27,364 nucleotides of DNA from DATAXI01 sp036266845 (lineage in GTDB: Bacteria; Verrucomicrobiota; Verrucomicrobiia; Chthoniobacterales; Chthoniobacteraceae). The stretch covers positions 1-27,364 of the forward strand of contig DATAXI010000019.1 in assembly GCA_036266845.1 (NCBI GenBank), in the 5' to 3' direction. Shown in pieces: positions 17,424-25,492 of the stretch. The position numbers and the translations under genes are program-made. The notes under the pieces were generated by a model, which worked only from the letters and a program-made list of their open reading frames with translations, ran no database searches and was not told the origin of the DNA. The stretch's first letter is position 1; each line of letters opens with the position of its first letter.

Positions 17424-19112
17424 TTAGCTCCCGGCGGGGCGGAACCGCACGAGGACCACGCCGTGAACCGGAATCGCTGCCTTGAATTGCCCGTCGAAAA
17501 CGCCGAGGTCCTTCTGCCGCCATAGATCGCGGGCAATTTGTTTTCCGTTGATGCCCAGGTCCTGCCAGGTGGCCGTGACCTCGGACGCCTGCGATCCCAT
17601 ATTGAATAGGCCCGCCACGTGCGAACCGTCTTCCATCTGCTTCGCCCAGACTTCCAGCAATCCGTTTCGCGAAATGCGGGCAGCCTGTCTCCCGAGCGGG
17701 TCCTGATCGACGTCCAGCACCTCGTCATTGCTGAGCAAGCCGTAGGTGAACGCATCCATTTGGCTCAAGTCACAGCCGATGAGCAGCGGCGCGGAGAGAA
17801 GACACCACCAACTTACTTGCGTGTACTGTTCATCCGCCGTCAGCGGCACATAGTCGTGCCTGCGATACCATTTGGTCTTGCCCACGGTCAGCATGTCCGG
17901 ATCGTTCCAATGCCCCGGTCCCGCAAACTTCCCCAGACCCGCCTGGCGTTCGCCGATGGTGAACATTCTGCTCCAGGTTCCATTGATGTCCCCGGTGGTG
18001 CGCCAGCAATTTCCGCCGATCGCCTGCCCCCATTCCCACACGTTATCATCGCCATATTGGCACAGGCTGAAGACGATGTCGCGCGCCGCCTTATCCAGCG
18101 ATGCCCGGAACACCCGGTACGGCTCCTGCGCCACATCCAGGTCAATCCGCTTGCGCGTGTCCTGGTTCATCTTTTGGTAGATCAAGGGGCCGACCTCGGC
18201 GTTGATTTTTTTGAACTCGTCAACTTGTTCTGGACTTCGCTTCGGTATCTTTTGTAACTCGGCCCTCTCCGCCAGCAATTGCACAATGCGCGGGCCGTCG
18301 GCGGGCAATTGCTCCGCGTACTTCCGCGCGGCGATTTTTTGTGCAATCTCCTCGTAACTGCACCAGTCGTACTTTACGTAATCCACATCCCACGCGGCGT
18401 AGCTTTTTGCATCCTGATCCTCGTGCTGGTAACTGCCGGGCAATTGCCCGCAGGTCCGCGGACCCGGGGAAGAATAAATGCCGAATTTCAGCCCCTTTGC
18501 ATGAATGTAATCCGCCAGCGCCTTGATATCGGGGAATGCGGCGTCTCCGTGGATATTCCCCCCGGCATCCCGCGCGCCAGCCCATCCGTCATCGATATTG
18601 ATGTAACTCCAGCCGTGATTAACGAGCCCGGACTTGATCATCGCATCGGCCGTCGCGCGCATTTTCGCATCCGAGACGGACATTCCAAAGCTGTTCCAAC
18701 TGTTCCATCCCAACGGAGGCGTGAGCGCGATCGCATCCCCGCAGACAATTCGGAATGCGCGCGCGTCCGCCCCCTTCGCGTTCTGCGCGTGAAGGGTTAC
18801 TGTGGTTTCCCCCTTCTGCTTGAGCGCGCCCGTGATGAGACCGGTATCCGCATTGAGGGAGAGGCCGCCGGGCAGATGATCGGAGGAGAATTTCATAGGC
18901 CTCATTCCGGTGGCGGTTACCAAGAAGAGAAAGGGATTGCCAGGGCGCACGCCAAAAATTCGCGGACCGGTAATGCGCGGAATCTCGGACTCAGGCGGAG
19001 TCAGGATGGACGCGGAGCCCGCGGTATCTTGCGCGCACAGCGGCTGCCACACACCGGTGCATACAGTCAGCGCAACACTAATAAAGCAAGCGACAGAGGA
19101 TCGGCTAAACAT
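17424..19112 (-). CDS. Secreted glycoside hydrolase family 27, putative alpha-galactosidase with N-terminal Ig-like domain
   Basis: A 562-residue protein. A signal peptide (to about LCAQD, residue 29) is followed by a small Ig-like 'putative Ig' segment (about 48-124, DHLPGGLSLNADTGLITGAL) and the GH27 barrel from LTPPLGWNSWNSFG. The nucleophile is Asp249 (VKYDWC) and the acid/base Asp375 (RTTGDIN). GPGHWNDPDML and NIDDGW are further family signatures. About 70 residues, helical and charged (about 256-330), are inserted between the nucleophile and the SLCQYG strand compared with human or plant enzymes. It removes alpha-galactosyl (possibly alpha-N-acetylgalactosaminyl or beta-L-arabinopyranosyl) units. 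The start at 19112, 10 bases after the GH36 stop, gives the signal peptide. Confidence 0.93.
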   Translation of the reverse strand: MFSRSSVACFISVALTVCTGVWQPLCAQDTAGSASILTPPESEIPRITGPRIFGVRPGNPFLFLVTATGMRPMKFSSDHLPGGLSLNADTGLITGALKQKGETTVTLHAQNAKGADARAFRIVCGDAIALTPPLGWNSWNSFGMSVSDAKMRATADAMIKSGLVNHGWSYINIDDGWAGARDAGGNIHGDAAFPDIKALADYIHAKGLKFGIYSSPGPRTCGQLPGSYQHEDQDAKSYAAWDVDYVKYDWCSYEEIAQKIAARKYAEQLPADGPRIVQLLAERAELQKIPKRSPEQVDEFKKINAEVGPLIYQKMNQDTRKRIDLDVAQEPYRVFRASLDKAARDIVFSLCQYGDDNVWEWGQAIGGNCWRTTGDINGTWSRMFTIGERQAGLGKFAGPGHWNDPDMLTVGKTKWYRRHDYVPLTADEQYTQVSWWCLLSAPLLIGCDLSQMDAFTYGLLSNDEVLDVDQDPLGRQAARISRNGLLEVWAKQMEDGSHVAGLFNMGSQASEVTATWQDLGINGKQIARDLWRQKDLGVFDGQFKAAIPVHGVVLVRFRPAGS

Positions 19113-19122
19113 AGGAATATAT

Positions 19123-20910
19123 CTAAGTACGTTTGAGGTGGAGCAATCCGGACCGCGGAACTTCCAATGCATGAACATCCGGTTCCAGCGTTAGTTTCCT
19201 GCTGCCCGTCTGTTTGCCCAGCACGCTCAGGGAATCGATCTGATATGTGGCTGCCGGGCCGCCGGTCTCCAGGATGAGCCGGGGTCGGCTTGTGGCATTG
19301 ACAAGATAGATTTCCGCCGGCAACGGGCCAACCAGCGGCGCCGCGATATCCGCGTAGCAAGCGCCCACCCAGGTGTCGCTCGTCTTTGCCAGTATAAAGG
19401 GATAATGCAGTTCCGGATAATAGGGCTCGAACTTGCCCGCCATTAACACTGGACGGAGCCGTTTCCAGAAGCCCATCCAGAAACGCAGCATCTCCAGGTG
19501 ATCCGGCGGTATCGCGTCCAGCTTCACCGATATTTGCGGCACGGAAAAGAGTACGTTTAGGAATTGCAGCGCCGCGCTCTCCACCGGCTCCTCCGTGGAC
19601 CACATTATCATATCCGAGTGCGCGGCGGTATCGCCGGCGATGAGGCGCACATCCACGATGCGGACGCGATTGCAAAGAGCATCCGCGGGGCAATCGCTGG
19701 CGCGGAATAGATTGCCGTAATTACGCATCCGCGGTCCGACGTAGCTTTGCCGGAATTCGATGAGCACATCCGGATTGATCCGGGAGAGGCGGACGCGCGT
19801 ATCGTGCAAAAGCCGGTCGGCTGCTTCCGGTCCGGAGAGGATATCGCGGCCCGGCGCGGTGTCGCCGTCGCTCTCCTCCGGCATCGAGAATTGATCGACG
19901 AAATCGAGCTTGAGCCCGTCGAAGCCCCAGTCGCGCACCGCTCTTTCGTATAGGCCGATGAGGTACTCCCGTACGTCGGGATATCGAGGATCGAGCACTG
20001 ATGCCTGCAGCCGATCCATGTGGAAAAGGTATTTTCCCTGAAAGCGCAAATAGGCGGCGGTGTTCGGCCCGATGAAGGGAACGGAAAACCAAAGCATGCT
20101 CTTCATGCCAAGCACATGAACCCGCGAGACGTGCGCGGCCATGTCCGGAAACTTTTCCGGGCACGGCTCCCAATCCCCGCAGAAAGCATAGCCGCGCGTA
20201 TTATCGGACGTCTGCCAGCCATCGTCTAGTATGACCAATTCGCAGCCCAGTTCTTTCGCGAGACGGCATTGCGCCTCGACCTTGCGATCAGTCAGTTCCT
20301 GGTGAAAGCTGTACCATGTGGAATAGACGGGCTGGAGCGCGGCCTCCGGCACTGGCGCGGGCGCCATGCCCGGCATCGTAGCCCACCATTGCCTGACCTC
20401 CTGGAGACATTCAAAGTACGGTTTGCGCCTCCGATCCAGCCGCAGAATAGCGCGATAGGTTTTGACCGGCGCCGACGGACGATCGAAGAAAATGAGATGA
20501 CAGGAAAAAGTCGCGGTCTCCTCGTGAACGGAAGCGGTGGATTCCACGGGATTGAGCGCGTCGGAGCAGGCGAATGTGAAGCGATTTTCGCAACCGATGT
20601 CGTAGAGGCTCACCACCGGCGCGTGCCGCGTGACCGCGGAGTGGACGCTGATCTCCCAAGGCCGCGTCAGCCAGCGCCTAGCGTTGCAACCGGGATACCA
20701 CACAGCTTTGATCTCCACAATCGGCAGGCTCCATGCGAGCTTTATCGGGGGTGGCGTCAATGGACTGCCCGCGGTCAACTCCAGCGTCACGTGATGGAGG
20801 CCATGCTCAACTTCCACAGCCGCCAAATCCACGCGAAAGCCGGCGGGCGCTTCCGCGAGACGGATATCCAGATCGCCCGCGAGGACGTGGCAGGAATGCG
20901 AGGGAGACAT
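19123..20910 (-). CDS. Glycoside hydrolase family 36 (clan GH-D) alpha-galactosidase-like protein
   Basis: A 595-residue protein without a clear signal peptide. The N-terminal beta-sandwich is followed by the barrel from about residue 195 (QPVYSTWYSFHQ). The conserved motifs are ILDDGWQ (228-233), WFSVPF, the nucleophile Asp336 in GLKLDFVD, and the acid/base Asp406 in FRASDCPAD. It fits the GH36/melibiase clan; specificity (alpha-galactosidase or alpha-N-acetylgalactosaminidase) is not decided. The chosen ATG at 20910 leaves a 75-base leader to the palindrome at 20986; a TTG farther out would start inside that site. GH27 and the thioredoxin-like gene follow at short spacing, so these three likely form one transcript under the operator. 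Confidence 0.9.
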   Translation of the reverse strand: MSPSHSCHVLAGDLDIRLAEAPAGFRVDLAAVEVEHGLHHVTLELTAGSPLTPPPIKLAWSLPIVEIKAVWYPGCNARRWLTRPWEISVHSAVTRHAPVVSLYDIGCENRFTFACSDALNPVESTASVHEETATFSCHLIFFDRPSAPVKTYRAILRLDRRRKPYFECLQEVRQWWATMPGMAPAPVPEAALQPVYSTWYSFHQELTDRKVEAQCRLAKELGCELVILDDGWQTSDNTRGYAFCGDWEPCPEKFPDMAAHVSRVHVLGMKSMLWFSVPFIGPNTAAYLRFQGKYLFHMDRLQASVLDPRYPDVREYLIGLYERAVRDWGFDGLKLDFVDQFSMPEESDGDTAPGRDILSGPEAADRLLHDTRVRLSRINPDVLIEFRQSYVGPRMRNYGNLFRASDCPADALCNRVRIVDVRLIAGDTAAHSDMIMWSTEEPVESAALQFLNVLFSVPQISVKLDAIPPDHLEMLRFWMGFWKRLRPVLMAGKFEPYYPELHYPFILAKTSDTWVGACYADIAAPLVGPLPAEIYLVNATSRPRLILETGGPAATYQIDSLSVLGKQTGSRKLTLEPDVHALEVPRSGLLHLKRT

Positions 20911-20985
20911 AGGGGATGGGACTGAGTGGGGAAAAGCGGCACCTTCACGAAAAGATGGCGAGGCGGGCAACGTCAAGCCGAAAAT

Positions 20986-20999
20986 CAAACACGTGTTAG
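20986..20999. promoter_or_regulatory. Predicted LacI-family operator, copy 2 (CAAACACGTGTTAG)
   Basis: The core AACACGTGTT lies at 20988-20997. The symmetry here extends to AATCAAACACGTGTTAGATT (20983-21002) with one mismatched pair. It stands in the 151-base gap between the lacI-family gene (ending at 21062) and GH36 (starting at 20910), upstream of the GH36-GH27-thioredoxin unit. It is the copy nearest to the regulator gene. Confidence 0.78.
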
Positions 21000-21061
21000 A
21001 TTCGGATAATTTCCGCCGAGTGAGCCAGATTCGCGCTCTATAGCCGCCGCTTTCCTTTCTT

Positions 21062-22138
21062 CTAAACGGCTCCGCGCGGCTTGCCCGTCGAGCGCCGCAG
21101 GATCAACCGCGGTTCCACACGTTGACTCGGTCTCCGGCGGTTCTGCATGTTCTCGATGCTGTTCAACAAGAGATCCACTGCCAGCTCGATGAGCTTATCG
21201 ACCTGCGGATCCACCGTCGTCAACGCAGGCGTGCAAATCATGCTGAGGTCGGAATTATCGTAGCCAGTGACCGAAAAATCCTCCGGGATTCGATAGCCGC
21301 GACCCTTGAGGTATTCCATCGCGCCAATGGCTACCTTGTCGCTTAAGCAGACCAGCGCAGTCGGGATTTCCTTGAGGGCAAGCAACCGCTCCGCCAACCG
21401 CTGGCCGGAATCGAAATCCAACTGTAGCGCCTCCGGCTCGAAGAGATGCACCACGCGCACTGCGGCAGGAGCATTCGGAGGATTCAGGCACTTTGCGAGC
21501 GACCGGCTGCGGATCGGGCCGTAATACCCCTGGGGGTTGATTCCCAATGTGGCAAAGCTACGGTGTCCAAGCTCCAATAGGTGCCGGGCAGTCTGTTCCA
21601 TCGCGGAGCCGCGATCGATCCAGACCGTATCCGGATGCGAGGGCGAGCCGGGATCGATTTGCACGACGGGTATGTTCGCCTCGCGCAAAGTACGGAACGC
21701 CGCGTCACGCCGGGAGAGGACTCCGGAGAATACCGCCACCGCTTCCACCTGCATCGAGATGAAGTGTTGAAGAATCTCCGCCTCGATCGCAGAACCTCCA
21801 TCGCCAAATTCCAGCAGGCTGCGGAATCCCACCTCGCGCAATTGGTATTGCAGCGTCGAAATCTTCGAACTCAAGTTCAGCTTCTCGAGTTCCTGCAGGC
21901 AGATGCCCACCATCCGGGTGCGCCCCCCTCGCAGGGCGCGCGCCATCGGACTGGGGACAAATTGAAAGCGCGTCACAGCCTCTTCCACACGTTGCCGCGT
22001 CTCGTTCCCGATCTCCGGATGCCCGTTCAGGGCGCGCGACACCGTCCAGCGGGACAATCCAAGATATGCCGCCAATTCAGATGTCGATTGAATCGTGGTC
22101 GGTTCCCGGTCTTTTCTAACACGCACTGCTTGAATCAA
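21062..22138 (-). CDS. LacI-family transcriptional regulator, predicted regulator of this locus
   Basis: A 358-residue protein. The N-terminal helix-turn-helix (about 16-60, SELAAYLGLSRWTVSRALNG) is followed by the hinge helix (FVPSPMARALRGG, with the minor-groove leucine at 69) and a periplasmic-binding-protein-like sugar domain (from MVGICLQ). The C-terminal part has ALVCLSDKVAIGAMEYLKGRG, SVTGYDNSDLS and PALTTVDPQ, all LacI/GalR signatures. This hinge type favours a palindrome with central CpG, as in AACACGTGTT. The start is TTG (22138) or GTG (22126); the GTG has the better spacing from GAGGAG. It lies downstream of GH10 on the same strand, 60 bases apart, with an AT-rich leader. The inducer is unknown. 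Confidence 0.93.
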   Translation of the reverse strand: MIQAVRVRKDREPTTIQSTSELAAYLGLSRWTVSRALNGHPEIGNETRQRVEEAVTRFQFVPSPMARALRGGRTRMVGICLQELEKLNLSSKISTLQYQLREVGFRSLLEFGDGGSAIEAEILQHFISMQVEAVAVFSGVLSRRDAAFRTLREANIPVVQIDPGSPSHPDTVWIDRGSAMEQTARHLLELGHRSFATLGINPQGYYGPIRSRSLAKCLNPPNAPAAVRVVHLFEPEALQLDFDSGQRLAERLLALKEIPTALVCLSDKVAIGAMEYLKGRGYRIPEDFSVTGYDNSDLSMICTPALTTVDPQVDKLIELAVDLLLNSIENMQNRRRPSQRVEPRLILRRSTGKPRGAV

Positions 22139-22198
22139 CTCCTCTATCCTGCATTTGCAACGTTATTTTCAGCATTAAATTTATATTTTCTTCACCTA

Positions 22199-23359
22199 TT
22201 AAGGATGCCCCGGGTTTTTATCCGCCGCTCCCGCCATGGCCGGGGCGCCGCCTCCGCTCAGCGCGGCCTGGACCGCATAATAAGCGGGCTTCGCCTCGTA
22301 GTTGTCGTCGAAGAGGAGATTGCTGGGGCCTTCATTTCTCCGCCAGCTATACTTATCCACCACATTCCAGGTATCCCAGATGATGCATTTGGGTTGATTG
22401 ACGCAAATGGCAACGATCTTTCGATAAATATCCGCCTGATCAAGTGTGCCAGGGACATCCATTTCCGAAACCACGATGAATAGTCCAAGGTCAGCGAAGC
22501 GCTGGAAAGTCTTGGCAAGGTAATCGTAATCCGGAGGCGCCGCGTGATTGTACCCAATGTGACATTGGAATCCCACGCCATCGACAGGCACTCCATTCGC
22601 CTTCAATTGCTTAATCGCCTTATAGAGTTTATCCGCCTTCTTCGGGTTATTTTCGATATTGTCCTCATTCCAGATGAGGACGCAATCCGGATCCACGGCC
22701 CGTGCCGTCCGGAAGGCGAGGTCCCAGTAAAGATAATCTCCATCCGCATCCTTTCCCAGCCTTTGGTAAGGGGAGGCGCCATTGATCTCCTCGTTCAACA
22801 CGTCCCAATACTGGATATGACCGTAAGGGCTCCCCTTCTTGTACCGGCCCATCAGGTTCGTAATGTGCTCGATCAGGTTATCCTTCAATTCGTCCGGGGT
22901 AAGCTTGGGATCCTTCATCCACTCGGGCAAATAACGGTTGCGTCCCAAAAGCACGTGCCCTTTGGCAACCAAGCCGTTATCCATGCAGAATTTTACGAAG
23001 GCGTCGGTCTGCTTGAACCGGAACACGCCTTTCTGTGGCTCGGTGCTGTGCGGTTTTAACAGATTTTCGGTGGAGAGGATACTATACTCTCTTTTAACGA
23101 TCTGTTCCTCCTCCGGATCGTGATGATCCAGGTCCGTCGCGCCGCCAATAAGCAGATGATGCCCGGCACCCAGTATCTTAAGCCGCTGGCCCGCAGGGAC
23201 AGGGATCGTGTCTGCTGCAAAACTCTGAAACCCCATCAAGAGCAGCACTGGAAGGAGCATTTGCCACGCAGGCGCCGCAGTGCCCCAAAAACCGGGGCAG
23301 CTACCCCAAAAGCGAAATTGCGGGCTCATTCCGGGCTGGAAAGGAATTCGCGAAGCCAT
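22199..23359 (-). CDS. Secreted glycoside hydrolase family 10 endo-beta-1,4-xylanase-like protein
   Basis: A 386-residue protein. A long polar N-terminus precedes a signal helix (MLLPVLLLMGFQSFAAD, ending near residue 49). The GH10 barrel carries acid/base Glu190 (YWDVLNEE), nucleophile Glu299 (VVSEMDV), and the substrate residues Glu98 and Lys102 (TENLLKP), His135, His267 (FQCHIG), Trp331 and Trp339 (DKYSW). At the usual TLVWH, however, it reads HVLLGRN (135-141), so the -1 subsite Trp (Trp84 of Cex) is Gly139. The start at 23359, five bases after the PEP-CTERM gene's stop, is favoured by coupling; an internal Met34 start is possible. It probably cleaves xylan or a related beta-glycan outside the cytoplasm, but the subsite change may alter specificity. 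Confidence 0.9.
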   Translation of the reverse strand: MASRIPFQPGMSPQFRFWGSCPGFWGTAAPAWQMLLPVLLLMGFQSFAADTIPVPAGQRLKILGAGHHLLIGGATDLDHHDPEEEQIVKREYSILSTENLLKPHSTEPQKGVFRFKQTDAFVKFCMDNGLVAKGHVLLGRNRYLPEWMKDPKLTPDELKDNLIEHITNLMGRYKKGSPYGHIQYWDVLNEEINGASPYQRLGKDADGDYLYWDLAFRTARAVDPDCVLIWNEDNIENNPKKADKLYKAIKQLKANGVPVDGVGFQCHIGYNHAAPPDYDYLAKTFQRFADLGLFIVVSEMDVPGTLDQADIYRKIVAICVNQPKCIIWDTWNVVDKYSWRRNEGPSNLLFDDNYEAKPAYYAVQAALSGGGAPAMAGAADKNPGHP

Positions 23360-23364
23360 CACTC

Positions 23365-25383
23365 CTACCGCCACCGGCGACGCCGGTTCTGGATAATTGC
23401 CAGCATGCCGCACCCCATCAGCATCGCAGCCCCGGTTTCCGGTTCCGGTACCGCGGTCACATCGAGAATAATCTCGCCGGTGGTGCTGAAATTAAGCGCC
23501 GCGCTATAACCCGACAGGCCGGTGCTGTCTCCAAGGTCGAAATTGGCTGCGGTGACTCCGCCTCCGAGGGTCGTGAGACTTCCGCCTGATAGAAACTTGA
23601 AGAGCACGTATTGCCCCGGCTGAGCGTCCGCGAAGCTAAATGTATCGCTGCCGGTGATGCTCAGCTCGCCCGTCTTGTAATTGGTGAAATCAATCTGGCT
23701 GGAAGTGTCCGACGCACCCAACGTGAACTCAAAGGCCGCCCCGGATGCCGCGGACAGTAAACCTGTTTGTGTTCCGCTCAACTGCAGAATCCCGTACGGA
23801 TTGCCGGAAATCCCACCGGCAACAATGGCGCCCCCCTGTGCGACGGAAATATTGTTGCTTCCCGAAGGAGCAATGATCCCCTGGCCGCCAAATGCCCCCT
23901 GCCCGCCCACGATTACATCATTGGTTCCCGTGGCGCTGCCGCTCCCGTTTGACGAAAGCAACGTCCCGGCGCTGACTGTAGTAGTTCCCGCGTAGGTGTT
24001 ATTATTGGAAAGTACGGTCGTACCGGAACCCGACTGGACAAACAATCCGCCGCCCGTGATGGCGCCGGACATGGTCACCGTATTTCCCTGGGGCTCGATA
24101 CCTTCGACGACCCCGTTGTCCGTGATCGCATTCGCCGGGGTGGCGCCATTCGCCTCATCCATTGCGAAGGTGCCGCTGGCGCCCACTGACACCGCTCCCG
24201 CTATTGAGCCCGACATACCGTCCCCCAACTGGAGTGTCCCGGCATTGACCGTGGTGCCATTGCTATAAGTGTTGCTCCCGGTGAGCATCAATGTGCCCGT
24301 GTCGTTGGCAGTATGGACAACGCCGCCCGTGTCATAATAGTAGAGGTTTGCCGCAGCCGTACTGTCCTTATCAATGGCGACCTTTGCGGAAGTGCCGTCC
24401 GGTATCGACCCCGCGATTATAAGCGTATTTCCCGATGATGCTGAAAAATACATCGTCCGGCTTGAGGTTGCCGCATCCGTAATCGTGCCGCTCAGCGTGA
24501 GCGTGGATGGGCTTGTGGCGTCATTTGCGATGTTTACGTTTTGAGTTCCGAAGTTCAGATTTAGATTACTGTTCTGATTTCCCGCTCCAATATAGGCAAG
24601 CGGCTGGCTTCCCCCAAAGTTTATCGTCCCATTGGCTCCAGTACTCGGCGATCCCAGAGCCGAGGCGCCGCCGCCGATCGAACTGATCGACGTATATCCC
24701 AGGAAACCGTCAAAAGTAATCGGTCCGTCAAAATTGTTCGCATTATTGGTCACCACGACGGCAGGCGTACTGCTATTACCGCTATCGTACGCATGACTTA
24801 CACCCAGGATAATTGTACCCCCGACTCCACTCGTAAAGCTTCCAGTCAACGCGGAATTGAGGACTAAAACGGAGGTGCCGCTTAGGACCCCGGTTGCCGC
24901 CGTGTTGGTGAAATATGATCCCAACGAAAACAGATGATTCCCAACTCCGGTTCCAAAATTGATCGTCAGATCGCTGCCCACGGTATCCAGCGCGCCAGGC
25001 AAGCCCGTGTAAATCGTCCCTCCACTGCTCGACTGAAGATTGATGACAACATCCCCCGCGGTTCCGTCGCCATTTAGCGTGACATTCGCCCCGGGACTTG
25101 AGGAAGTCGCATCTCCAAATTCGATATTTTGGACAGCTATCGTTTCCGCCTTGCTGGCCGAGAGCGTTGTGGGGCCGGTGATGGTGCTGAAATCAAAGCT
25201 CGAACCGTTGGTAAAATTGGCCGTGGGATTCCAGTTGGTCCCAGTGTCCCACACCGTACTGCCATCACCCCCTCCGGTTCCGCCACCAGCCCAGGTGTAA
25301 GTCGCGCCGCGAAGGGGCATGGCAACGAATGCCAGAACACCTGTCAGGATGGCCGTGAGTTGGGGAAGACTGGGGGCTTTCAT
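23365..25383 (-). CDS. Autotransporter-associated beta-strand-repeat protein with PEP-CTERM sorting tail
   Basis: A 672-residue secreted protein. The signal peptide is at the N-terminus (MKAPSLPQLTAILTGVLAFV, cut near LRGA). The body is rich in Gly, Thr, Ser and Asn, beginning with a WDTGTNW motif and containing beta-strand repeats such as GTLMLTGSNTYSNGTTVNAG (about 397) and TTVLSNNNTYAGTTTVSAG. The tail has VPEP (645-648), a hydrophobic helix and RRRR: the exosortase-type PEP-CTERM signal. No beta-barrel is present. The ATG at 25383 is chosen as the first that gives a normal signal. It is followed by GH10 after 5 bases and preceded by pseudopilin C at 109 bases, so the surface protein is expressed with the hydrolase and perhaps with the pilins. 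Confidence 0.88.
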   Translation of the reverse strand: MKAPSLPQLTAILTGVLAFVAMPLRGATYTWAGGGTGGGDGSTVWDTGTNWNPTANFTNGSSFDFSTITGPTTLSASKAETIAVQNIEFGDATSSSPGANVTLNGDGTAGDVVINLQSSSGGTIYTGLPGALDTVGSDLTINFGTGVGNHLFSLGSYFTNTAATGVLSGTSVLVLNSALTGSFTSGVGGTIILGVSHAYDSGNSSTPAVVVTNNANNFDGPITFDGFLGYTSISSIGGGASALGSPSTGANGTINFGGSQPLAYIGAGNQNSNLNLNFGTQNVNIANDATSPSTLTLSGTITDAATSSRTMYFSASSGNTLIIAGSIPDGTSAKVAIDKDSTAAANLYYYDTGGVVHTANDTGTLMLTGSNTYSNGTTVNAGTLQLGDGMSGSIAGAVSVGASGTFAMDEANGATPANAITDNGVVEGIEPQGNTVTMSGAITGGGLFVQSGSGTTVLSNNNTYAGTTTVSAGTLLSSNGSGSATGTNDVIVGGQGAFGGQGIIAPSGSNNISVAQGGAIVAGGISGNPYGILQLSGTQTGLLSAASGAAFEFTLGASDTSSQIDFTNYKTGELSITGSDTFSFADAQPGQYVLFKFLSGGSLTTLGGGVTAANFDLGDSTGLSGYSAALNFSTTGEIILDVTAVPEPETGAAMLMGCGMLAIIQNRRRRWR

Positions 25384-25492
25384 AGCTATAATTTGGGGTA
25401 TGGATGAAGATAACCGGGTGAACCTTGAAAACGAGATGAAAGGATTATCCAAATCCGGGAATTCATATCATAAAACCGGCATCGCATGGTGA

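Noticed and set aside
19123..20988. Longer GH36 frame beginning with TTG at 20988
   Set aside because: The start would lie inside the operator palindrome and adds 26 residues with no signal-peptide character; ATG at 20910 is preferred.
23281..23299. TGCCCC/GGGGCA hairpin near the start of GH10
   Set aside because: It lies in the coding region for the long N-terminus and has no T-run on the minus strand; it may be chance, though it could matter if the true start is Met34.
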